A model generated the notes under the pieces. The model did no database searches. It was not told where the DNA came from and was given only the letters and a program-made list of their open reading frames with translations. This document shows positions 18,240 through 27,054 of a stretch of 64,000 nucleotides of DNA, one piece after another. Source of the stretch: Streptomyces sp. NBC_01485 (lineage in GTDB: Bacteria > Actinomycetota > Actinomycetes > Streptomycetales > Streptomycetaceae); assembly GCF_036227125.1 (NCBI RefSeq), contig NZ_CP109435.1:1922001-1986000 (forward strand). Direction: 5' to 3'. Positions within the stretch are counted from its first letter, which is position 1; the number at the start of each line of letters is the position of its first letter. A program made the translations under genes and the position numbers.

Positions 18240-19046
18240 TCAGGCCGCGCTGTTCAGGACCGGCAGGTAGCCGCCCGACTGACCGGCTGCGGTCGGGTGG
18301 TAGGACTCGCCGATGTTCAGCAGGTTGAGGCTGTGCAGCCAGGAGCTGCCGGAGCAGATCTCGTGGCCGGTGAACGGGGTGCGGACGTCGCCGAAGACGA
18401 AGCCGTGGGCGGCGGCGCGCTTGGCGGTCGCCGCGTCGAGGTAGTCGGCCGCGTTGTTGATGGCGGAGCGCTTGGCCTCCGACAGGCCCAGGCAGACCGT
18501 GCGCAGCCGGTAGAAGCGGGGGTAGCCGATGACGACGACGCGGGCGTTCGGCGCCTTGGAGCGGATCGTCGAGTAGACGGTGTCGAGTTTGCCGGGGAGC
18601 GTCGAGTCGACGTAGGCCCTGGCGGTGTTGATGCGGTTCAGGCAGGAGCTGTCGGAGCCGGTGACACAGGTCGTCATGACGTCGGCGAAGCCGGCGTCGT
18701 TGCCGCCGACGGTGAGGGAGACCAGGCCGGTGGTGGAGTTCAGGCCGCCGAGCTGACCCGCCAGAACATCACCCGTTCGAGCGCCCGAGCAAGCGGCGAA
18801 AGTGAACGAGGCGGGGGCGTGGGCGGCGTTCCAGAGGTACGGGTACGCCTTGGTGCTGCGCTTGCAGTCGCCGCTGGAGCTGATGTAGCCGCCCGCGCCG
18901 ACACCGGACGAGTAGGAGTCGCCGAGCGCCACATAGCCGCCGCCGGCGGCGAGTTGGGACCCTTGCGCCGAAGCCGCCCCGGTGAGGGCGGCGCTGACGG
19001 CGAGGAGGACTGAGCTGACGATGACGACAAGTCGGAAACGTCTCAT
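18240..19046 (-). CDS. secreted SGNH/GDSL hydrolase (lipase)
   Basis: 268 residues from ATG at 19046, preceded by AAAGGAGG. Signal peptide of about 27 residues ending ASAQG. SGNH blocks are clear: GDSYSSG with the nucleophile Ser (block I), the Gly-containing block II, GGNDAGF (block III Asn) and SYHPTAAG with the catalytic His (block V). Six or more Cys suggest disulfides in the mature enzyme. It resembles the S. rimosus/S. coelicolor secreted GDSL lipases that hydrolyse esters of broad chain length. Regulation is not visible beyond a long AT-richer upstream region. Confidence 0.93.
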   Translation of the reverse strand: MRRFRLVVIVSSVLLAVSAALTGAASAQGSQLAAGGGYVALGDSYSSGVGAGGYISSSGDCKRSTKAYPYLWNAAHAPASFTFAACSGARTGDVLAGQLGGLNSTTGLVSLTVGGNDAGFADVMTTCVTGSDSSCLNRINTARAYVDSTLPGKLDTVYSTIRSKAPNARVVVIGYPRFYRLRTVCLGLSEAKRSAINNAADYLDAATAKRAAAHGFVFGDVRTPFTGHEICSGSSWLHSLNLLNIGESYHPTAAGQSGGYLPVLNSAA

Positions 19047-19580
19047 GGAACCTCCTTTAGCAGGATCTCTGCCACAACTTTCGTAGCAATGACCCGCGTT
19101 GACGGGAAGTGTCCATGCCAAGTTTTGCCGTTTCCCGGCCCCTGCGGCACCACTCTGGAACACTTGTGCACATACACCGCACGCGTGTCCCCGACGGGAC
19201 GCACCATTCTGTAACGGTCAAACGAACAAAAAGGTGAGAGGGCCATCAAGGGCTTGCCATCCGGGCTTAATCATCAATACCGTCATACATCTCACTCGCA
19301 CGGACCGTCAGCAAGCGGCACCAGGGGAGGGCTCAGGGACCGCGGCGGTATCCGGAGCGGGGCGCGGTAGGGGGGTGCCGTGCTCGGTGACCGCATGTTG
19401 TGACCGAGTCGTGCCGCGCGGTCGGCTGCCGTCTTTCGCCGGTGGCCGGTCAGTTCTGCCAGCTCACCCGGTATGCGCGGAGAGCGTTCCGCCATGGGTG
19501 AGAAACCCCCCTTTCGAACCGGACGTGGATTCCGGGCTGCCCGGGGGTGGGCGGCCCACCGGACGAGAGGGACCAGACTC
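19047..19580. other. intergenic region between divergent lipase and glycosyltransferase genes
   Basis: 534 bases without a supported gene. Parts near 19205-19310 are clearly poorer in G+C than the coding DNA, as expected for promoters. The frames that cross it have no usable starts or family signal. No repeat or hairpin of note was seen. Confidence 0.5.
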
Positions 19581-20420
19581 ATGAGTTCTGTTCTGCAACC
19601 GGCGACCTCGGGCGAGGATCTCCAGGATCTCCAAGGCCCGTCGACCGCCGGCAAGTACCGGCCCATCTCCTCTCACCTGGCCATCGCGCCACCGGTGAGC
19701 GTGGTCATCCCGGCGATGAACGAGGCCGAGAACCTTCCGTACGTCTTCAAGACCCTGCCGGACTGGATCCACGAAGTGGTCCTGGTCGACGGCAACTCCA
19801 CCGACGACACCGTCCAGGTCGCGCGCGACCTGTGGCCCGGCGTCAAGGTCGTCGCGCAGCGGGGCCGGGGCAAGGGCGACGCCCTGATCACCGGCTTCGA
19901 GGCGTGCAGCGGCGACATCATCGTGATGGTCGACGCGGACGGCTCGGCCGACGGCAACGAGATCGTGTCGTACGTCTCCGCCCTCGTCTCGGGCGCGGAC
20001 TTCGCCAAGGGCTCCCGTTTCGCCAACGGCGGCGGCACCGACGACATGACCTTCATCCGGTGGCTCGGCAACCGGGTCCTGTGCGCCATCGTCAACCGCA
20101 AGTTCGGCGCCCGCTACACCGACCTGTGCTACGGCTACAACGCGTTCTGGCGACACTGCCTGGACAAGATCGAACTGGACTGCACCGGCTTCGAGATCGA
20201 GACCCTGATCAACATCCGGGTCGTCAAGGCGGGGCTGAAGGTGCAGGAGATACCCAGCCACGAGTACCTGCGCATCCACGGCGTCAGCAACCTGCGCGCC
20301 GTCCGCGACGGGCTGCGCGTACTGCGGGTGATCCTCCGGGAGCGGTCCAACCGGCGGGCGCTGCGCCGGCTGGCGCGCCGCTCGCCGATGCTCGACTCGG
20401 CCCGGGGAGAGGTGTCTTGA
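19581..20420 (+). CDS. family 2 glycosyltransferase, polyprenyl-phosphate sugar synthase-like
   Basis: 279 residues from ATG at 19581. The GT2 fold is plain: VSVVIPAMNEAENLPYVFKT, VDGNSTDDTVQVA, QRGRGKGDALITGFEACSGD, then the metal-binding MVDADGS (DxD). FAKGSRFANGGGTDDMTFIR and YGYNAFWRH fit dolichyl/polyprenyl-phosphate hexose synthases. There is no C-terminal membrane domain. The stop overlaps the next start (TTGA), so it is the first gene of a three-gene coupled operon for a surface glycan or glycolipid. The sugar donor is unknown. Confidence 0.88.
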   Translation: MSSVLQPATSGEDLQDLQGPSTAGKYRPISSHLAIAPPVSVVIPAMNEAENLPYVFKTLPDWIHEVVLVDGNSTDDTVQVARDLWPGVKVVAQRGRGKGDALITGFEACSGDIIVMVDADGSADGNEIVSYVSALVSGADFAKGSRFANGGGTDDMTFIRWLGNRVLCAIVNRKFGARYTDLCYGYNAFWRHCLDKIELDCTGFEIETLINIRVVKAGLKVQEIPSHEYLRIHGVSNLRAVRDGLRVLRVILRERSNRRALRRLARRSPMLDSARGEVS

Positions 20421-21424
20421 GCACGATCGACGTCTCCGTCGTCATCTGCGTGTACACCGAGGACCGCTGGGAGGACATCCTCGCGGCGGTCGCCTCGGTG
20501 CGGGCGCAGACCCACCCGGCCCTGGAGACGCTGGTCGTCGTCGACCACAACGCGACCCTCCTGGACCGGCTGAGAAGCGAGTACAAGGAGATCGGGGAGA
20601 CCGGCGAGGTGCGGGTGCTGCCCAACGCGGGCCCGCGCGGTCTGTCGGCCGGCCGCAACACCGGCATCGCCGCCTCGTGCGGCGAGGTCGTCGCGTTCCT
20701 CGACGACGACGCCGTCGCCGAACGGGACTGGCTGCGCCGGTTCGCCGACCCCTACTCCGATCCCCGGGTGCTCGCCGTGGGCGGCCGGGCGGTGCCCGTC
20801 TGGTCGTCCGGCCGGCGGCCCGACTGGTTCCCCGAGGAGTTCGACTGGGTGGTGGGCTGCTCCTACCGGGGTCTGCCGCCCGGCCGGGTCCGGGTGCGCA
20901 ACATCCTCGGCGGGAACGCCTCCTTCCGGCGCAGCGCGTTCGACTTCGTGGGCGGCTTCGCCACCGGCATCGGACGCGACGGCAGCAAGCGCCCGATGGG
21001 CGGCGAGGAGACGGATCTGTGCATCCGGCTCAGCCGCGCGAGACCCGACGCGATCCTGCTGATGGACGACCGTGCGGTGATCCATCACAAGGTGCCCGAG
21101 GGGCGCGAGCACTTCGGGTACTTCCGCACGCGCACCTACGCCGAGGGGCTGTCCAAGGCGCTCGTCGCCCGCAGCGTCGGCGCCGACAAGGGGCTGGAGA
21201 CCGAACGCCGGTACGCCACGCGGGTGTTGCCGGCCGGTGTGCTGCGCGGACTGCGCGACCAACTGCTGGCCCGGCCCGGCGGCGCCCGGCGGGCGGGCGC
21301 GATCGTCGCCGGGGTGCTGACGGCGGCCGGCGGGTACGCGGTCGGCAGTCTGCGGGCGCGGCGGGCGGGGACGACGTTCGCCGTGGTGCCGATCTCCCCG
21401 GACGACGTGGAGCGTGCCGCATGA
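20417..21424 (+). CDS. family 2 glycosyltransferase
   Basis: 335 residues from a TTG at 20417 with GGGGAGAGG upstream; the TTG overlaps the previous stop. GT2 features: VSVVICVYTEDRWEDILAAV, LVVVDHNATLLDRLR, GPRGLSAGRNTGIAASCGEV and VAFLDDDAVAERDWL with the DDD metal site, then GGNASFRRSAFDFVGGF and GGEETDLCIRLSRA (acceptor/base region). C-terminal helices (AGAIVAGVLTAAGGYAVG) may associate with the membrane. It is translationally coupled to both neighbours. Confidence 0.88.
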   Translation: MSTIDVSVVICVYTEDRWEDILAAVASVRAQTHPALETLVVVDHNATLLDRLRSEYKEIGETGEVRVLPNAGPRGLSAGRNTGIAASCGEVVAFLDDDAVAERDWLRRFADPYSDPRVLAVGGRAVPVWSSGRRPDWFPEEFDWVVGCSYRGLPPGRVRVRNILGGNASFRRSAFDFVGGFATGIGRDGSKRPMGGEETDLCIRLSRARPDAILLMDDRAVIHHKVPEGREHFGYFRTRTYAEGLSKALVARSVGADKGLETERRYATRVLPAGVLRGLRDQLLARPGGARRAGAIVAGVLTAAGGYAVGSLRARRAGTTFAVVPISPDDVERAA

Positions 21425-22206
21425 CGCCGGAGCGCGTACCGATCCTCATGTACCACGCGGTCGCCGCCGCCCCGAGCGACGCCACCCGCGCCCTGTCGGT
21501 CACGCCCGAGGCGTTCGCCGGGCACCTGGCGGTGATCGCGGACCGGGGCCTGACCCCGCTCACCACCGCCGACCTGGCGGCCCGCTGGCGCACCGGCCGG
21601 CCGCTGCCGGACCGCCCGGTGCTGATCACCTTCGACGACGGCTACGAGGGCGTCCACCGGCACGCCCTCCCCGCCCTGTCGAAACACGGCTTCCCGGCCA
21701 CCCTGTTCGTCTCCACCGGCTGGATCCGGGGTGCCTACGACACCGGCGGCGGCCTGGACACCATGCTGGACTGGGGTCAGGTACGCCAACTGGCGGACGG
21801 GGGCGTCGAGATCGGCGGACACAGCCACACCCACCCGCAGCTCGACCAGCTCGACGACGTCCGGCTGCGCGCCGAGCTGACCCGCTGCCGGGAGATCGTC
21901 GCCGACGAACTGGGCGGCCCGCCCGCGTCGTTCGCCTACCCGTACGGCTACTCCAGCCGCCGGGTGCGCGCGGCGGTGCGCGGACACGGCTTCGCGCAGG
22001 CGCTCGCCGTGGGCAACTCCCTCGCCCGCCGCGCCCAGGGGCCGTACGCCCTGCGGCGGGTGACGGTACGGCGTACCACGGACGCCGCCGAGTTCGAGCG
22101 GCTGCTCGACGGCCGGGCGATCGGCCGTACGTTCGCCCGGGACCGGGCGCTGACGAAGGGGTACGCGGTGGTCCGGCGGGCGCGGCGACTCCAGCGGCCG
22201 GTGTGA
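21421..22206 (+). CDS. polysaccharide deacetylase (NodB domain, CE4)
   Basis: 261 residues from ATG at 21421 (ATGA overlap). NodB motifs: PVLITFDDGYEGVH (motif 1, TFDDGY with catalytic Asp and metal Asp), EIGGHSHTHPQLDQL (motif 2, H-S/T-x2-H) and ASFAYPYGYSSRRVRAAVRG (motif 3). The N-terminal VPILMYHAVA is typical of PgaB/IcaB-like deacetylases. No signal peptide is seen, so it may act on a cytoplasmic lipid-linked sugar made by the two upstream glycosyltransferases. Confidence 0.9.
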   Translation: MTPERVPILMYHAVAAAPSDATRALSVTPEAFAGHLAVIADRGLTPLTTADLAARWRTGRPLPDRPVLITFDDGYEGVHRHALPALSKHGFPATLFVSTGWIRGAYDTGGGLDTMLDWGQVRQLADGGVEIGGHSHTHPQLDQLDDVRLRAELTRCREIVADELGGPPASFAYPYGYSSRRVRAAVRGHGFAQALAVGNSLARRAQGPYALRRVTVRRTTDAAEFERLLDGRAIGRTFARDRALTKGYAVVRRARRLQRPV

Positions 22207-22271
22207 GAGGGGTGGCCCCGGCGGAGCCCGGTGCTGCTGGCTGATCCGCAGGGGGGTGGGTACGAGTTCCA

Positions 22272-22307
22272 GAACTGTGACACTCCCGGGGGGATGTGTC
22301 ACAGTTC
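22272..22307. repeat. perfect inverted repeat in the gap after the deacetylase
   Basis: GAACTGTGACAC (22272-22283) and GTGTCACAGTTC (22296-22307) are a perfect 12-base inverted repeat with a 12-base GC-rich spacer. It is 66 bases after the deacetylase stop and about 220 bases before the AAA gene, so it could be a terminator or an operator. The rest of 22207-22525 has no supported gene. Confidence 0.65.
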
Positions 22308-22525
22308 GCGGCCGACGGTATCCCGGTCCCCGGCACGGGCTCACCCTGGCCCGGACCGCCCAGGCGGAACGCGCCGCAGAACCGGAGCCCGTCGGGGCCA
22401 CCACTCACGACCGTCCCGGCCCGTCAGCCGCACCCGGCACACCCGACACACCGAAGACTCCGGGCACACCACGCGTACTGCGGAAACCGGGTGCAGACGG
22501 GGCCCGTGTGCCCGATCATGGCCGC

Positions 22526-23638
<1,113 letters not shown>

Positions 23639-23675
23639 GCGTCTCGGTGGCGGCATCAGGTGTTTTGATGGAGGT

Positions 23676-24461
23676 ATGACGCTGTACGTCGGCACGTCCG
23701 GCTGGCAGTACAAGGACTGGAGGGGCGTCCTGTACCCGGCCGACATGCCCGTGCGGCGGTGGCTGGAGGAGTACGCGGAGCAGTTCGCCACCGTCGAGAT
23801 CAACAACGCCTTCTACCGGCTGCCGTCGCGGGAGAACTTCGCGTCCTGGGCCGGGCGTGTCCCGCCGGACTTCGTGGCCGCGGTCAAGGCGAGCCGGTAT
23901 CTGACCCACATCAAGCGGCTGCGGGACCCCGAGGAGCCGGTGCACCGCCTGATGACCCACGCGGCCGGCCTCGGCGCCCGCCTCGGCCCGGTCCTCCTCC
24001 AACTCCCGCCGACCCTGCGCGCCGACGCCGGGCTGCTGGACGCCTGTCTGTCCCGCTTCCCGTCCGACGCCCGGGTGGCCGTCGAACCGCGCCACGCGTC
24101 GTGGTGGACGCCGACGGTGCGCGGGGTGCTGGAGGCGCGGGGTGCGGCCCTGTGCTGGACGGACGTCGGCTCCCGCCCGGCCACCCCGCTGTGGCGGACC
24201 GCCGACTGGGGCTACGTCCGCTTCCACGAGGGCCGCGCCCAGCCGTGGCCGCGCTACGGCCGGCGCGCCCTGGAGACCTGGGTCGACCGCGTCGCGACGA
24301 CCTGGCCGGACGGGGACCGGGGCGGCGGTGACGTGTACGCGTACTTCAACAACGACCCGGGCGGCGCGGCGGTCGGGGACGCGGCGCTGTTCGGCAGGAC
24401 GGCGGAGCGGGCGGGCCTGACGGTGACCCGCACCCCTCGCGCGCTCGCGGCACGCGGCTGA
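23676..24461 (+). CDS. DUF72 family protein (YecE-like)
   Basis: 261 residues from ATG at 23676. It opens with the family signature LYVGTSGWQYKDWRGVLYPA, followed by TVEINNAFYRLPSRENFASW, FVAAVKASRYLTHIKRL and the TIM-barrel-like end DVYAYFNNDPGGAAV. DUF72 proteins occur in all domains but their reaction is not established. The stop codon lies inside a long terminator palindrome. Confidence 0.92.
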   Translation: MTLYVGTSGWQYKDWRGVLYPADMPVRRWLEEYAEQFATVEINNAFYRLPSRENFASWAGRVPPDFVAAVKASRYLTHIKRLRDPEEPVHRLMTHAAGLGARLGPVLLQLPPTLRADAGLLDACLSRFPSDARVAVEPRHASWWTPTVRGVLEARGAALCWTDVGSRPATPLWRTADWGYVRFHEGRAQPWPRYGRRALETWVDRVATTWPDGDRGGGDVYAYFNNDPGGAAVGDAALFGRTAERAGLTVTRTPRALAARG

Positions 24462-24500
24462 TCACGGCATGCGGGCCCTGCGGGCATGCCGTGATCAGCC
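24456..24500. terminator. bidirectional terminator containing both convergent stop codons
   Basis: GGCTGATCACGGCATGC (24456-24472) pairs perfectly with GCATGCCGTGATCAGCC (24484-24500), a 17-base-pair stem with an 11-base loop. The TGA of the DUF72 gene (24459-24461) is in the left arm and that of the GntR gene (TCA at 24495-24497) in the right arm. Confidence 0.85.
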
Positions 24501-24863
24501 CTGGTAGGCCGCCCGCAGGGCATCCCGCACGGCCGCCGTCGCCTGCTCCTCGGTGAGCCCCAGCCGCCGTACCCGCTCGGCGTACGCCTGCGCCGCGCCG
24601 GCCGCCTCGCGCTCCGCCGCCGTACCCGCCTCGGCGACGAACGTGCCGTTGCGCCCCCGGGTCTCGATCACCCCGTCCGCCTCCAGCGCCCGGTACGCCT
24701 TGGCGACGGTGTTCGCGGCGAGGCCGAGCGACTCGGCCAGTCCGCGCACCGTCGGCAGCCGGTAGCCGACCGGCAGCGCTCCCGACCGGGCCTGCCCGGC
24801 GATCTGCGCCCGCACCTGCTCGTACGGCGCGGCGCTCTCATCGATGTGGATCTTCAAGGTCAC
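24495..24863 (-). CDS. short GntR family regulator (YtrA/YhcF type)
   Basis: 122 residues from GTG at 24863. The N-terminal winged helix is complete: APYEQVRAQIAGQARSGALP, VGYRLPTVRGLAESLGLAAN and TVAKAYRALEADGVIETRGR, then only a short helical tail (TEEQATAAVRDALRAAYQG), as in the YtrA subgroup, which usually controls ABC transporter operons. None is adjacent here, so its target is elsewhere or itself. The ribosome binding site is weak (GGGAC). Confidence 0.82.
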   Translation of the reverse strand: MTLKIHIDESAAPYEQVRAQIAGQARSGALPVGYRLPTVRGLAESLGLAANTVAKAYRALEADGVIETRGRNGTFVAEAGTAAEREAAGAAQAYAERVRRLGLTEEQATAAVRDALRAAYQG

Positions 24864-24959
24864 GGGCCGATTGTCCCGCACCCACCGCGAACGAGGGGCA
24901 TGAGTGCGGGGCGTAAATGAGAGGCAGAGGGGCGGCTCCCGCCCGTAGCGTGCGCTCAC

Positions 24960-25151
24960 ATGACCGGCACCGCCCGCACCCACCGCGGCCGGGGCCTGGC
25001 CAAGCTCGTCAAGAACGCCTCCCTGCACCGCGCCCGTGCCACGGGGTACACGGAGGCGTACACGGGCAACGCGCCGATGCTCGCCATCAACAAGTGGTTC
25101 GGGTACGAGATCCACGCGACGGAGGTGCGGCATGTCCGCGAACTCGGCTGA
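24960..25151 (+). pseudogene. C-terminal fragment of a GNAT acetyltransferase
   Basis: Only 63 residues remain: TGTARTHRGRGLAKLVKNAS is the acetyl-CoA pyrophosphate loop (R-G-x-G-L/A), and APMLAINKWFGYEIHATEVR is the usual end of this family. Full-length members have well over 150 residues, and the usual acidic/Asn residues before PMLAIN appear deleted. There is no clear ribosome binding site, and the end overlaps the DUF402 start by 20 bases. It is probably a decayed gene, though expression cannot be excluded. Confidence 0.6.
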
Positions 25152-25635
25152 GCCGGTGCGTCCGGTGGACGTCGTCCTGGTCAAAGCGGGCCGGACGAAG
25201 ATCCGGTACGCGGCCGAACTGCTCTCGGACGACGGCACACGCATCGCCGTCCGCGCGCCCTGGGCCGGCGACGGCGTACGCGACTTCGGCTTCGTACGGT
25301 TCGAGGCGGGTGACGTCTTCACGGAGTACTACTGGCGCGACCGCTGGTACGCGGTGAAGGAGGTCCGCGACCGGGCGGGCGCCCTGAAGGGCTGGTACTG
25401 CGACGTCACCCGCCCGGCCGCCCTGTCCGGCGCCGAACTCGTCGTCGAGGACCTCGACCTGGACCTGTGGCGCTCCGCCGACGGGACGGACGTCCGACGA
25501 CTGGACGAGGACGAGTTCGAGGAGAGCGGGCTGCGGGAGCGCGACCCGGCAGCCGCCGGGGCCGCGATGGCCGCCCTCGGCGAACTGGAGGTGTTCGCGT
25601 CCGTCGAGGGCGGCCTGGAGTCGCTGCTGGCGTAG
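25132..25635 (+). CDS. DUF402 domain protein
   Basis: 167 residues from ATG at 25132, with GGAGG seven bases upstream. The core FTEYYWRDRWYAVKEVRDRA, GALKGWYCDVTRPAALSGAE and LVVEDLDLDLWRSADG is the DUF402 (FomD/nucleoside diphosphatase-like) fold; some members hydrolyse nucleoside diphosphates or nucleotidyl intermediates. Asp and Glu residues in the VEDLDLDLW segment are candidate metal ligands. The start lies inside the end of the acetyltransferase fragment, suggesting they once formed an operon. Confidence 0.85.
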   Translation: MSANSAEPVRPVDVVLVKAGRTKIRYAAELLSDDGTRIAVRAPWAGDGVRDFGFVRFEAGDVFTEYYWRDRWYAVKEVRDRAGALKGWYCDVTRPAALSGAELVVEDLDLDLWRSADGTDVRRLDEDEFEESGLRERDPAAAGAAMAALGELEVFASVEGGLESLLA

Positions 25636-25651
25636 GGGCGTAGGGGGCCGC

Positions 25652-26266
25652 TCACATCGTCGCCACCACCGCGTACCGCTCGTCGTCCACCTCCCCGCCC
25701 CACAGCCGCGCGTCGTCGGACAACCTCTCCACGCGTGTGTTCCCGGCGAGCGGGGCCAGCAGGCCGGTGAGCCGGTCCGCCGGTATGCCGACCGGGGTGA
25801 CGGTCCCCCACACGCCCTCGACCAGCACGAGCCGGCCTCCGGGGCGCAGCAGGCCGCGCCAGTGCCGCAGGACGCGGGCGGGGTCGGGCAGGGTCCACAG
25901 CACGTGCCGTACGAGCAGGGCGTCGAAGCGCCGCTCGCCGACCGGGGGCGCCGCCGCGTCACCGAGGAGGAACACCGCGTCACGTCCGGCGAGTTTGGCG
26001 CGGGCCAGGTCGATCATGGCCGGGGACAGGTCGACCCCCGTCACCCGGTGCCCCTGTTCGGCGGCGAGGAGCGACAGGCTGCCGGTGCCGCAGCCGAGGT
26101 CGAGGACGTCGCAGCCGCGCTCCGGCAGCCAGCCCCGTAACCGCCGGGCCCAGGCCGTGCGCACCTCGGGGTCGCGCAGGCCGTGGTCCGGCTCGTCGTC
26201 GAAAGCGGGCGCCGCCGCGTCCCAGTCGACACCCGGCGGAGTCGGTTCATCACGCTTTTTCGTCAT
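25652..26266 (-). CDS. class I SAM-dependent methyltransferase
   Basis: 204 residues from ATG at 26266. Rossmann motifs: CDVLDLGCGTGSLSLLAAEQ (motif I), GHRVTGVDLSPAMIDLARAK (acidic motif II), AVFLLGDAAAPPV and FDALLVRHVLWTLPDPARVL (motif IV), then LRPGGRLVLVEG. Substrate not readable. It is convergent with DUF402 by 16 bases and divergent from a tiny ORF; its promoter region has two direct repeats that reach to within 11 bases of the start. Confidence 0.88.
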   Translation of the reverse strand: MTKKRDEPTPPGVDWDAAAPAFDDEPDHGLRDPEVRTAWARRLRGWLPERGCDVLDLGCGTGSLSLLAAEQGHRVTGVDLSPAMIDLARAKLAGRDAVFLLGDAAAPPVGERRFDALLVRHVLWTLPDPARVLRHWRGLLRPGGRLVLVEGVWGTVTPVGIPADRLTGLLAPLAGNTRVERLSDDARLWGGEVDDERYAVVATM

Positions 26267-26276
26267 GCGCCCAAGA

Positions 26277-26322
26277 GTGACACCCACCACTGACACTCGA
26301 ATCGTGACACCCGCCACTGACA
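26277..26322. promoter_or_regulatory. two direct repeats in front of the methyltransferase
   Basis: GTGACACCCACCACTGACA (26277-26295) and GTGACACCCGCCACTGACA (26304-26322) agree at 18 of 19 bases with a 27-base period. Read on the minus strand they are TGTCAGTGG...GTGTCAC elements directly ahead of the methyltransferase. They could be promoter elements or tandem operator sites. Confidence 0.5.
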
Positions 26323-26404
26323 GATCGCGGGCGATGAGGAACTCTCCCGGAAAGGGTCTACCTCCGTGAGAACGCGGAACTCGGTGGCCCTGAAGGAGGC
26401 AGCC

Positions 26405-26539
26405 ATGCGCCGCACGACCGTGCAGAAGCCCCTGAAGAAGACGGACTCCCGCCGGATCCGCGACGAGGTCGACGAACGGCCCGCCGGCCGCCCCGAGGTG
26501 CGCAAGGACATCGCCCGCACCTGGTGGCCGGACGGCTGA
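26405..26539 (+). CDS. 44-residue basic small protein
   Basis: ATG at 26405 follows AAGGAGG at six bases, one of the best ribosome binding sites in the window. The product begins MRRTTVQKPLKKTDSRRIRD and ends ARTWWPDG; it is very rich in Arg/Lys with Asp/Glu, has no hydrophobic segment or Cys, and is not recognised. It lies between the methyltransferase promoter and the convergent GNAT gene. Codon choice is G/C-ending at nearly all third positions, as in real genes here. Confidence 0.55.
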   Translation: MRRTTVQKPLKKTDSRRIRDEVDERPAGRPEVRKDIARTWWPDG

Positions 26540-26561
26540 CACCGCCCGCTGGCGGACGCCG

Positions 26562-27023
26562 TCAGTCCAGCCGCTTGCGGTAGTGGAGGCGGTCGTACGG
26601 TCCGTCCATGCGCCGCTCCACGAACTCGTAGCCGTACCCCGGGTAGATCTCCTGGTTCTCCCACATCATCGCGTTCGTGCAGAGCCTGACCTCGGACAGG
26701 CCGAGCGCACGCGCGTGTGCGTCCACGAAGTGCAGCAGCCGCCGCCCGACGCCCTTGCCGTGGACGTCGGGGCGGACGGCGATGCTGTCGAGGAACAGGT
26801 GGTCCGCGAACGCCTCGACCACCACCAGGCCGACCACCGCGCCGGCGACCGGATCGCCGGTGACGTACACCTTCCCCGCGGCCACGTTCGCCGCGTGGTC
26901 CGCCTCCATGGGCGGCGGCACGCACCCGATGCGCTCGATGTAGTGCGTGTACGCCGCGTTCGTGACGGCCTTCACCGCCGCCACGTCGGCCGCCGTGGCA
27001 GGCCTGATCTCCTCACTCGTCAT
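26562..27023 (-). CDS. GNAT family N-acetyltransferase
   Basis: 153 residues from ATG at 27023. The fold is complete: IRPATAADVAAVKAVTNAAY, VVGLVVVEAFADHLFLDSIA, VRPDVHGKGVGRRLLHFVDA (acetyl-CoA loop Q/R-x2-G-x-G/A) and EIYPGYGYEFVERR near the end. Substrate cannot be predicted; YTHYIERIGCVPPPME is shared by a subgroup of uncharacterised GNATs. It is probably monocistronic, with 31 bases to the lipase stop behind it. Confidence 0.9.
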   Translation of the reverse strand: MTSEEIRPATAADVAAVKAVTNAAYTHYIERIGCVPPPMEADHAANVAAGKVYVTGDPVAGAVVGLVVVEAFADHLFLDSIAVRPDVHGKGVGRRLLHFVDAHARALGLSEVRLCTNAMMWENQEIYPGYGYEFVERRMDGPYDRLHYRKRLD

Positions 27024-27054
27024 GCCGGGAACGCTACCCGGGGCGGGCTGCGGG

